NCBI GenBank assembly: GCA_951799425.1
Contig: OX637393.1
Location: 22,237,744-22,301,743 of the forward strand
From: Ilex aquifolium
Lineage: Eukaryota; Streptophyta; Magnoliopsida; Aquifoliales; Aquifoliaceae
Direction of reading: 5' to 3'
Length of the DNA: 64,000 nt
Shown here piece after piece: positions 56,503 through 64,000 of this stretch (the stretch's first letter is position 1; every line of letters starts with the position of its first letter). A model generated the notes under the pieces. It searched no databases. It had not been told where the DNA came from and saw nothing but the letters and a program-made list of their open reading frames with translations. Made by a program: the position numbers and the translations under genes.

Positions 56503-58624
56503 TGTAACACCCCGCATTTTCTTTTATATATGCATATAGATATATAGATATAGCAAATAATGGTTGTAAAGATGTGGATAGGGGTATTGAAGTGTGTTTG
56601 AACTTTGTAAATTTGAAAAGTAAAGATTTAAAATGTTAATGAAAATCATAGTTGAAATTTAGTTTTAGTGAGTGAAAATATAAAATGTTAGGTCCTATAA
56701 CTTGTATTAGATAGGTTTGGTGTATAAATATGTGTTGGAGAGGTTTGTGATGGATGTGGTTAGTTTTGGAATGGATTGGAAATGGAAAACAAAAGAAATA
56801 GGCAAAACTGGGTAAATGATACCGGTACTGGGTACCGGTACTGAATGGTACCGGTACTGAGTACCGGTACCCCGATTCCAGAAGGTTTCTTGTACCGGTA
56901 CTGGGTACCGGTACTGAATGGTACCGGTACTACCGAAACCAGACTGTTTATTTTAAGTCGCGAACAAGCCGATTTTTCCTCCACTATAAATACATTTTGT
57001 CACCTCCTTAGCCTTCATTACACCACTCCAAACCCTAGAAAACATAAGAGAGGAAGAGAGAAAGAGAGAAACACAAGATCAAGAGAAAACAAGAGATTGA
57101 AGAGTTGATTCAAGATCAAAGCCCTAATTTTTCCAAGAACATTAAAGTAGGGGATTTCTTCCTATGTTCTTACATTGAGGCTAGGGCTAAATTATATGTA
57201 TTCTTTTGGTTTAAAATCCTATGTACTTGCTATTAAATACTTGATTTCTTGTCTTCTTGCATTTATTGCCATGTTTTAAACATTTTGGTAGTTGGGTAAC
57301 TATTAAAGCTATCTTTTGCACTCTCAAACCCTAGTTTTAAGAAAAATGAATCTTTCTTCTTTACATTTCCTTTGTTCTCACCATCAAAACCTTAGTGCTT
57401 GATATTGTACAACCAAATGATGTTTATGGTGATCTCTTGCTCTTTTTCTTCAATTATGCTATGGTACAAATAGTGAAATTTGGGGATTTCTTGTGAATTG
57501 AGAAATGTTTGTAATGATCTCTCTTGTATGATTGTTGTGATGGACTTGGATTGCCTTCGAGCATTGTCGTGGAGTGTTAGAGGTTAGTCTATCCCGGTGG
57601 GGGTGAGATGGTTGCCTAACACTTGTAGTGGGTGGTTATTTGGTAATAACCACCACTATTGTTCACTGGAGTTCGAACGAGGGGTGGTATACCTTTCCTG
57701 GGAAGGGACTCGTCACTGCCATTGGGATGGTAGACGCCTCTTCCTAAAGTACTTGTGATTGTGATGGTGATTGGTGAACTAGGTATAAGTCGTTGGGTAG
57801 ATTCATGGGAAGCAATCAATATACATGAGAACATGAGATTATTAGTATGGTTACGGAATGGTTTCCAAGAAGTGCTTGTGGAGGTATGGGAATCCACAAG
57901 GACCTGTTGGAAATGGTTATGGTGATAATTGTGACTGAGCTTTACGGTTCATTTAAATTATTGCGAACATTTAAACTTGAGATCTATTTAAAATATCCTG
58001 TTTTTCCTTCAAAATGGTATATATGCTATTTGTGAAAATGAGACCAACCGTTTTATATGCTTTTCTAAACCTTGTTTGAGTTTGGGAAGATTTTGCTACA
58101 GAGCTTCTTGCTCATCCCCTACAATTAATATTTTTCAGATTTGGCTTTAGAGGAGGAGCTCGGTGTGAATGAGCCGGGCCTTGGGGAAGCTTCCTTGGAG
58201 GGGTACCTAGATCCCGAATGGGACATCTAGAGATATAGCTTATTTTGTTCTAGACTAGGAGATTTATTTCTGAACAATGTAAAGTCTAGATTCTTTTGAA
58301 ACTCCGCTGCGATATATTCATGTAATTCTTTTGGGGAATGTAATTGCCATATCTGGCCTATTCTTTTGTGATAATGTTAAGGATATTATAGATGGTAAAT
58401 AGAAATTCTATTGTTATTGGATGGTTAAATGGACCCTGTGTGGTCAAGTTAATAGAATTGCACAGGTGGTGATTTTTGGGTGGAGCTTCCTGTACAAAGG
58501 AGACTCTGCCCAAATTTTGTTAAAATTAAGAAGGTCTCTTATTTGATGGATATATATTTAGTGCTCTCATGATGTGAATGTTTTAGAATGTAATGTCGTC
58601 CAGGGTGGTATTTGGGGTGTTACA
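56503..58624. repeat. Solo LTR H (2.1 kb, TGTAACACCCC...GGGGTGTTACA)
   Basis: Bounded by CCTTT duplications (56498-56502 and 58625-58629). It begins TG and ends CA with 11-bp inverted ends. It contains palindromes and a TATA box and has no gene, primer-binding site or polypurine tract. The 5-bp duplication and TG...CA ends favour a solo LTR left by recombination. Ends of this kind are frequent in other Ty3/gypsy groups such as chromoviruses, so it is probably from a different lineage. The TATA box orientation suggests the LTR reads on the + strand. Confidence 0.8.
56820..56992 (+). promoter_or_regulatory. TACCGGTA palindrome cluster and TATA box in solo LTR H
   Basis: TACCGGTA begins at 56820, 56833, 56849, 56862, 56893, 56906 and 56922; spacing alternates 13/16/13, then 13/16. 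Most copies extend to GTACCGGTAC. TATAAATA follows at 56985-56992. Same order as in the Athila-type LTRs, with another word and spacing. Confidence 0.8.
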
Positions 58625-58869
58625 CCTTTACACCTGCACAGAAAGTTCTTCTTTATAATTCTAGGCTTCACATCTTTAAGGGAAAGCTTCGGACTAGATG
58701 GAGTGGTCCGTACGTTGTCAAGGAAGTATTCCCATATGGAACAGTGGAGATTGAAAACCCAAGTAATGGGAACATTTTTAAGGTTAATGGGCAAAGATTG
58801 AAACCATTCTTGGAGGAGGGTATCGTGGAAGTGGAATCCATCGAATTGGTGGATCCCCACTATGAATGA

Positions 58870-59212
58870 TCCATCTCTAACCATTTTCTGTACATTTATG
58901 TATATTAGTGTTGTTCTTTTGTTTTTGTTTATTTTTTCACAGATACATGAGCACATTATCCGAGCATCCGGTATGTCTTCGTAACCCTTATTTAATATTA
59001 CATTGCGTGTTGTTACATGGAGGACAATGCAAACTCTTGAGTGGGGGGGTGAAGCATACATGTTTGATTATTTGATTGACCAATTCAGTGTGCCTGTATG
59101 TGCATGTATCTGTCTTCAGTGTGCCTGTATGTGCATGTATCAGTCTTTTTTTAAAAAAAAAAAATGTGTGAAAATTTTTCTAAGTATGGAAGAAGAACCA
59201 CACTGGACTCCG
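58870..59212 (+). other. Post-pol region of element C with PPT-like tract
   Basis: No gene. GGACAATG and GAGTGGGGGGGTGA at 59022-59053 repeat the post-pol pattern of A, B and D. A 31-bp tandem duplication (59084-59110 and 59115-59141) and a T/A homopolymer stretch follow. Confidence 0.65.
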
Positions 59213-59485
59213 CGTCCGGACGCATGAATTATAGTATAAAATCTTCTGGAGTTTGCGTCCGGACGGGAAAGAATAGGCTGAACTTACTGGAACACGCGTC
59301 CGGACGGTGATTTGTCATGCGTCCGGACGGGAAAGCTAACCGTTTCAAATTCAGAGTACGCGTCCGGACAGAAACACCCCATGCGTCCGGACGCGTGTCA
59401 TTCAAAGCTTATTAATGCCGGTAGTTGAGCCGCGTCCGGACGGAAACACCCCATGCGTCCGGACGCGTGTGCGAATCTATAAATA
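59213..59485 (+). promoter_or_regulatory. Internal CGTCCGGACG cluster and TATA box before ORF3 (element C)
   Basis: Eight copies begin at 59213, 59256, 59297, 59320, 59361 (CGTCCGGACA), 59384, 59433 and 59456. Three pairs (59297/59320, 59361/59384, 59433/59456) are exactly 23 bp apart, the same as in C's LTR. TATAAATA is at 59478-59485, about 95 bp before the ORF3 ATG. This is the clearest promoter-like layout of an internal cluster in the window. Confidence 0.85.
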
Positions 59486-59579
59486 GAGGCCTTGTCAGTT
59501 AACTTGTTTTGCGCGTTTCTAAACCGAATTTCAAAGAACTCCCACCCATTCCACTTCTCTCTTCTCTATTCTAACAACC

Positions 59580-60370
59580 ATGGCACCACCTAGAGCTTCC
59601 ACCACAAAGAGAGCCCGATCGAGCACCCAAGAAGAGGAGGACACCACATTTGACCCGATACGTTTCCAAATACTAGAGGAGCGGGTAAGATTCGAGAAAT
59701 ACTACGCTTCCAAACCCTTTGTCTGTGAGAGGAAGATTGAACTCAAGGATTTCTCTCGATTAGGAATCCAAGAGATCATCACATCTAGAGGGTGGGCCGA
59801 GTTTATGGGTAGAGATTGGCCTTGCATTCCCATCCTGGCAAGGGAGTTCTATAGCAACGCTGATGACCTCGGGAATGGTCAGCTAACCACCTATGTCCGA
59901 GGTAAGCACATCAGTGTAGATGCCACAGCCATTGCCCAATTGACTGGAATGACTCAAGCCCGGGTGGCTATCCCTGAATACCCCCAGAATTTTGGTGGTG
60001 ATGAGGTGGGTAGAGAGTTAATGGGTGATCAAGATTTTGTGTGGACGGACGGAGTGAAATTCCTTCAGTAGGGAGACTTGACCAATAAGTACAAGATTCT
60101 CAATCTGATTTCAGTCTCCAACATTTTTCCTTTGCTGAGGAATAATCACATATACCCTGACCGAGCCCGACTTCTGTATGCCATAGGCACTGGCAAGACC
60201 ATAGACCTCCCCTCCCTTATTTTCTCATAAATGCGTAGGGTCATTGGTGACCCTAAAAAGCCATCTTTCCCATTTCCCGGTTTGGCTACCGCATTCTGTG
60301 AAAAGGCGGGGGTGGTGATTGACGCCACTGATGAGTGGGTTTTATACCTACGAATTGAGTATTTTCGGCT
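59580..60370 (+). pseudogene. ORF3 of element C, two stops, cut by element E
   Basis: ATG 59580; N-terminus basic and Ser/Thr-rich (MAPPRASTTKRARSS). Domain parts: KYYASKPFVCERKIELKDF, LAREFYSNADD...YVRGKHISVDA, LLYAIGTGKTIDLPS. TAG 60069-60071 follows FLQ where A has a KQG segment, and a TAA at about 60228-60230 follows LIFS where A has Glu. The frame is lost around 60370, where E's LTR is inferred to begin. Same family as A's and B's ORF3 but clearly diverged. Confidence 0.85.
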
Positions 60371-61838
60371 TGATGAAAGTGCAAGTTTTCAATTATTTTA
60401 TGTTTACTTTTTATTATTTTGTGTGTTTTGATGTTATTTTGTAGGAATCATCATTTGGAAGGAAATAAGGATGTGGAGGTTTAAAAGTGAAAGAAATCAA
60501 AGAGGTATTGGTGTTTGTTTTCAAAGGCACCTCGGTTTTCCTCCATTTTGACCATGATCGACTCAGAATCTGGAAAAGTGAAAAACATGAAAGTTGTAGA
60601 TCTGGATGTCTTCTATATTGTGTCAAAATTTTAGCTCAATCCAACGGTTGGATCAAAATTTATGGTGATTTTACGAAAACTGTCCAGAGCTGAAGAAAAA
60701 GGGAGGCGCGCCTAGGCGCCCAAAACCAGCGCCCAGGCGCCAACATGCTGCCTTACCAGCGCCTAGGCGCCCAATACCAGCGCCCCAGCGCGCCCCTACT
60801 GAAATGGACGCGAATTATGACTCCTTTTTGACCCGAAATTGGATTATAATGACTCCTATGTGCCTAGGGTTTGATGGGGATATAAATATGATGACTTTGG
60901 GGGCTGAAAATAAAATATAGATACATATAGAGAAGAAGACCAAAGGATTGATAGAAAATTGAAGGCAAGAATTGGAGAAATCCACACGAAGAAAATCGGG
61001 ATTGAAGGCTAGAGAGGGATTGAAGCTTGCAACTAAGTTTTCATTCTTTTTCCTTACTTTTATTTCTTAATTTTCTAAGATGTTTATTACTTTGAGAAGG
61101 ATGTTTTTCAATTACATTATGAACTAAGTTTTTATTAAGATTGCAACGGAACCTAATGTCTAGTTAAATTTACCTACTCTCGTTTCTAGTTCTTGTTGAT
61201 CATATATGAGTTGTTTGTCATATTTTGTGTTTAATATATAATTGTTTGGCCATCAATTAATTTGATAACCTAGATGAAATTGGGAGATGAATTCTAGGTT
61301 CAGATCTGAATATGATGACATGCGTCTGGTTAATTCTTCTTCGGATTGAATTGCTGGGTTTGTGTATAGGATAGGAATATACATATATGCCGTGTGTAAC
61401 TTGTATGAGAATTTGAACTTAATGAATCTATTCCAACTTATTTTGCATAGGAATATAGCAATTTAATTGGGATAGATATGCTTATCTTACTATCGGAAGA
61501 GGTTTGATAAATACTTTTGAAGTCTCAGTTAACAACTTATTTTGATCAATTAACTGGGAAGAGAGTGGGGAGATTTATACGAAGCATTAGGGGAAGTTGT
61601 AATCTTAACTTCTTCTATCTGTTAAATTCAATCTTTGATTATTAAGTTTAGATTTAGTTTAATTTATTCATTTCATAGTTCAATTCCAATTGTTTAAATA
61701 AAATTGAATTGATATAAAGTTAGTACTTGAAATTTATTATTAATAATTCTCCGTGGGAACGATACTTTACTTATCACTTTATTACTTGTTGATCGTGTAT
61801 ACTTGCACGTAAATTGTCAATACCAAACTCGGACAACA
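60371..61838 (+). repeat. 5' LTR of element E
   Basis: TGATGAAAGT...GGACAACA, about 1468 bp. Includes GC-rich palindromes at 60704-60795 and TATAAATA at 60881-60888. 'tccgtgggaacga' near 61750 is the counterpart of the segment preceding the LTR end in the other families. The rest is A/T-rich without genes. Confidence 0.8.
60704..60888 (+). promoter_or_regulatory. GCGCCTAGGCGC palindromes and TATA box in LTR E
   Basis: Four sites centred near 60713, 60734, 60764 and 60786: GCGCCTAGGCGCC twice (first and third) and the degenerate forms GCGCCCAGGCGCC and GCGCCCCAGCGCG. Centre spacings are about 21, 30 and 22 bp. TATAAATA is at 60881-60888. The order and pairing match the other LTRs; the word is different. 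Confidence 0.75.
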
Positions 61839-61844
61839 AGTTTT

Positions 61845-61862
61845 TGGCGCCGTTGCCGGGGA
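61845..61862 (+). other. Primer-binding site of element E (tRNA-Asp type)
   Basis: Perfect TGGCGCCGTTGCCGGGGA, 6 nt after the inferred LTR end. The leader 61863-61968 is A/T-rich. Confidence 0.95.
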
Positions 61863-61968
61863 ATTATTCTAGTAATTATTTCAATATTAATTTCAATCAG
61901 TTTGATCTTAGTTTAAACTTATTTAATTTTCTGTTTTAATTATTTTCGCAAGTACTGTTGAATTTTGT

Positions 61969-64000
61969 ATGCAAACACGATCTACAGGTCAGGAGCTAGT
62001 GCCGTACGACCCAGAAATCGAAAGAAGGCTCCGAAACTTGCGAAAACAGTGTCAAGGAGAAAACAACCAAGAAGCTATGGCTGAAGAAGAACAGAAATCG
62101 TTAAGGGATTATGCTATGCCTCTTGTTACAGAAATACAATCGAGCATTCGAAGGCCCGCAATTCAAGCAAATAATTTCGAGATCAAACCGGGTACCATTC
62201 AGATGATTCAGAATTCAGTGCAGTTTGGGGGTTTGCCTACCGATGACCCAAATGATCATTTGATGAATTTTCTGGAGATATGCGACACATTCAGATATAA
62301 TGGGGTTTCTGAAGATGCGATTAGACTCCGACTTTTCCCTTTCTCACTTCGTGATAAGGCGAAGAGTTGGTTGCATTCATTGCCGTCGGGTTCTATTACT
62401 ACGTGGTCAGATTTAGCTCAAAAATTTTTAGCTAAATTCTTTCCACCAGCTAAAACTGCAAGGTTGAGGAACGACATTACATCATTCGCACAGCATGATT
62501 CTGAGACTCTCTATGAAGCTTGGGAGCGATTCAAAGACTTACTCCGAAAATGCCCTCACCATGGTATTCCTAATTGGTTGCAAGTTCAAACATTCTACAA
62601 TGGGTTGTTTAGTGCTACCCGAACTAGTATCGATGCAGCTGCAGGAGGGGCATTGATGGGGAAGAATTTCGATGAAGCCTACGAGTTATTGGAGACGATG
62701 GCTGCCAACAATTATCAGTGGCCCTCTACAAGGATCAATCAACCAAAGGTAGCCGGAATTTATGAAGTTGATGCAGTTACTGCATTGGCTGCACAAGTTG
62801 CTACATTATCAAAGAAAATTGATGCTCTAGGGGTACAGCCTATTCAGAGTGTGGCAGTTGTCTGTGAATTATGTGCAGGGAACCATCCAAGTGATCAATG
62901 TGCAATTAATCCAGAGTCGGTACAATACATTGGTAACCACAACAGGCAGCAATATAGTAACAATTCCAACAATTATAACCCTGGTTGGAGGAATCATCTG
63001 GGCTTTTCATGGCATAATAATCAAGCCCAAACTTCTGCTCCAACACAATTATACCCACCAGGCTTTCAGAATCAAGCTCCACCACAGCAGGAAAAGAAGT
63101 CAAATTTGGAGGAGCTACTTTCCAGGTATATATCACAAAGTGAGACAAGGATGAATAGTATGGAAGTATCAGTCCGAAACCTGGAAAATCAAATGGGTCA
63201 ACTTGCTACTGCCATTAACAACCGACCTCAAGGCACTCTACCTAGTGATACAGAGATCAATCCTAGGAGAGAAGGTAAGGAGCACTGCAATGCTATTACA
63301 TTACGTAGTGGAAAAGAGTTACCTGAGGTTGTTGGTAGAACTCCAAGACAATCACATGGAGATGATAGTGGGGGTAAAGAAATAAAAGATAGCAGGAATG
63401 TGGACCATGAAAAGAAGGAATGTGATCCAGTGGTAAATTCAGATGAAGGCAAACAGAGTCCTATTGTGCCTCCCGTGCCGTTTCCACAACGTTTGCAGAA
63501 ACAGAAGTGGGATAAGCAGTTCTCTAAATTCATGGAAGTGTTTAAGAAGCTCCAAATAAATATCCCTTTCGCAGAAGCAGTGGAGAATATGCCTAACTAT
63601 GTGAAATTTTTGAAGGAAATTTTGTCAAAAAAGGGAAAACTAGGCGATTTTGAGACAGTGGCACTTACAGAGGAGTGCAGTGCTATTCTTCAGAAGAAGC
63701 TACCACCAAAGCTCAAAGATCCGGGTAGCTTTACAATTCCATGCACAATAGGCAGTCAATTTTTTGAGAGAGCATTATGTGATTTGGGAGCTAGTATTAA
63801 CTTGATGCCACTCTCAATTTATCAGCAATTGGGTTTGAAGGAAGCGAAGCCTACTAACATCACATTGCAGCTGGCGGATAGATCACTCACTTATCCAAGG
63901 GGAATAGTTGAGGACGTTCTAGTGAAAGTGAATAAATTCATTTTTCCAGCTGATTTCATAGTCTTAGATTGTGAGGAGGATAGAGAAATACCTATTATTC
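61969..64000 (+). CDS. gag-pol: gag-protease (start of gag-pol) of element E, open at window edge
   Basis: 677 codons from ATG 61969 with no stop; it continues beyond the window. N-terminus MQTRSTGQELVPYDPEIERR, then LRDYAMP. The capsid core has FGGLPTDDPNDHLMNFLEIC, FPFSLRDKAKSWLHSLPSGS, KFFPPAKTARLRNDITSF and FYNGLFSATRTSIDAAAGG. The zinc knuckle is C299-X2-C-X3-H-X4-C311, one residue shorter than in A. A Gln/Pro-rich linker contains [11 protein letters not shown]; then come AITLRSGKELPE, the FKKLQINIPFAEAVENMPNY segment, and the aspartic protease with D605-L-G-A (LCDLGASINLMPLSIYQQLG). RT should follow. It is the only gag-pol here with no visible defect, so E may be the most intact element, if the unseen part is sound. 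It differs from A-D enough to be its own family. Confidence 0.95.
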   Translation, partial: MQTRSTGQELVPYDPEIERRLRNLRKQCQGENNQEAMAEEEQKSLRDYAMPLVTEIQSSIRRPAIQANNFEIKPGTIQMIQNSVQFGGLPTDDPNDHLMNFLEICDTFRYNGVSEDAIRLRLFPFSLRDKAKSWLHSLPSGSITTWSDLAQKFLAKFFPPAKTARLRNDITSFAQHDSETLYEAWERFKDLLRKCPHHGIPNWLQVQTFYNGLFSATRTSIDAAAGGALMGKNFDEAYELLETMAANNYQWPSTRINQPKVAGIYEVDAVTALAAQVATLSKKIDALGVQPIQSVAVVCELCAGNHPSDQCAINPESVQYIGNHNRQQYSNNSNNYNPGWRNHLGFSWHNNQAQTSAPTQLYPPGFQNQAPPQQEKKSNLEELLSRYISQSETRMNSMEVSVRNLENQMGQLATAINNRPQGTLPSDTEINPRREGKEHCNAITLRSGKELPEVVGRTPRQSHGDDSGGKEIKDSRNVDHEKKECDPVVNSDEGKQSPIVPPVPFPQRLQKQKWDKQFSKFMEVFKKLQINIPFAEAVENMPNYVKFLKEILSKKGKLGDFETVALTEECSAILQKKLPPKLKDPGSFTIPCTIGSQFFERALCDLGASINLMPLSIYQQLGLKEAKPTNITLQLADRSLTYPRGIVEDVLVKVNKFIFPADFIVLDCEEDREIPII

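Larger units (their letters stand above)
52388..58869 (+). pseudogene. pol: pol of element C, split by solo LTR H
   Basis: The linker is open from about 52378; the uninterrupted coding run continues to 56502, then H occupies 56503-58624 (plus one CCTTT copy), and the frame resumes to TGA 58867-58869. Motifs: protease [32 protein letters not shown] (Cys to Tyr) and FMDD in [11 protein letters not shown]; RNase [37 protein letters not shown]; integrase HSGACGGHF...[23 protein letters not shown] and QVELANRE at DX35E spacing. The integrase C-terminal module (RWSGPYVVKEVF) is the part cut off by H. Catalytic residues are intact, so C was probably competent before H. Confidence 0.9.
50033..60370 (+). 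mobile_element. Element C: Athila-type element interrupted by H and E
   Basis: LTR 50033-51103, primer-binding site, gag, pol (split by solo LTR H), PPT-like tract, palindrome cluster with TATA, ORF3 up to 60370 where E begins. The 3' end and 3' LTR should lie beyond E, off-window. Its LTR (1.07 kb) is the shortest here. It lacks the small Cys/Arg ORF, and pol is only ~340 bp from the ORF3 palindrome cluster. Confidence 0.9.
60371..64000 (+). mobile_element. Element E: 5' part of another Athila-type element
   Basis: LTR, tRNA-Asp-type primer-binding site, leader and an unbroken gag-protease frame that leaves the window. The start is inferred from the TGATGAA terminus shared with the fragment at 7339; the 3' LTR needed to confirm it is off-window. 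The gag is clearly different from those of A-D, so this is a separate family. Confidence 0.85.

Noticed and set aside
56503..58624. H as a DNA transposon because of 11-bp inverted ends
   Set aside because: TG...CA ends, 5-bp duplication, TATA box in mid-element and no transposase fit a solo LTR better.
58567..59061. 164-codon reverse-strand ORF over the end of H and C's integrase
   Set aside because: Antisense to the recognised integrase C-terminal module and spans the H/C junction.

Overview
The window looks like plant (probably eudicot) repeat-rich heterochromatin. I see no host gene, rRNA or tRNA. Almost every base belongs to nested LTR retrotransposons of the Ty3/gypsy Athila type: long LTRs (1.1-2.1 kb), primer-binding sites complementary to the tRNA-Asp 3' end, gag-pol read as one frame, and an extra ORF between pol and the 3' LTR (ORF3, of the kind databases call 'putative plant transposon protein'). 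I name the elements A-I.

Layout. 1-2968: 3' end and LTR of old element I (+). 2969-7338: relic F (+; LTR, gag, protease), inserted near the end of I's LTR. 7339-7588: an E-like LTR fragment. 7589-8759: gag-protease relic G (+). 8760-50032: element B (-), an old copy opened up by three insertions: A (+, 9508-23834, TSD CATGC) and D (-, 24015-38005, TSD CACGG) in its 3' LTR, and C (+, from 50033) in its 5' LTR. C carries a 2.1-kb solo LTR, H (56503-58624, TSD CCTTT), inside its integrase, and is broken in ORF3 by element E (+, from 60371), whose gag-protease frame is open to the window edge. By-eye LTR divergence agrees with the nesting: B about 4% (22/545), A about 1.1% (22 substitutions in 1957), D about 0.3% (6/2109).

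Working parts. gag gives the capsid/nucleocapsid; pol gives protease, RT, RNase H and integrase. Every copy that can be assessed has a visible defect except E: A has one nonsense codon between gag and pol, D lacks the nucleocapsid zinc knuckle, B and C have nonsense codons, frameshifts or insertions.

The most unusual feature is regulatory. Each family carries its own palindromic word in clusters at family-fixed spacing: CGTTCGAACG at mostly 18 bp (A, B), CTTCCGGAAG at 22/31 bp (D, F), CGTCCGGACG at 23 bp (C, and decayed in I), GCGCCTAGGCGC at about 21-22 bp (E), GTACCGGTAC at 13/16 bp (H). In most LTRs the cluster lies just upstream of a TATA box. In A, B, C and D the same word and spacing recur internally, just before ORF3, usually with a second TATA box. 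This looks like a second promoter for ORF3 wired to the same family-specific factor as the LTR; that reading is inference. Other shared structure includes a covarying hairpin beside the polypurine tract, a second PPT-like tract after pol, and a conserved non-coding block whose position relative to ORF3 differs between families.
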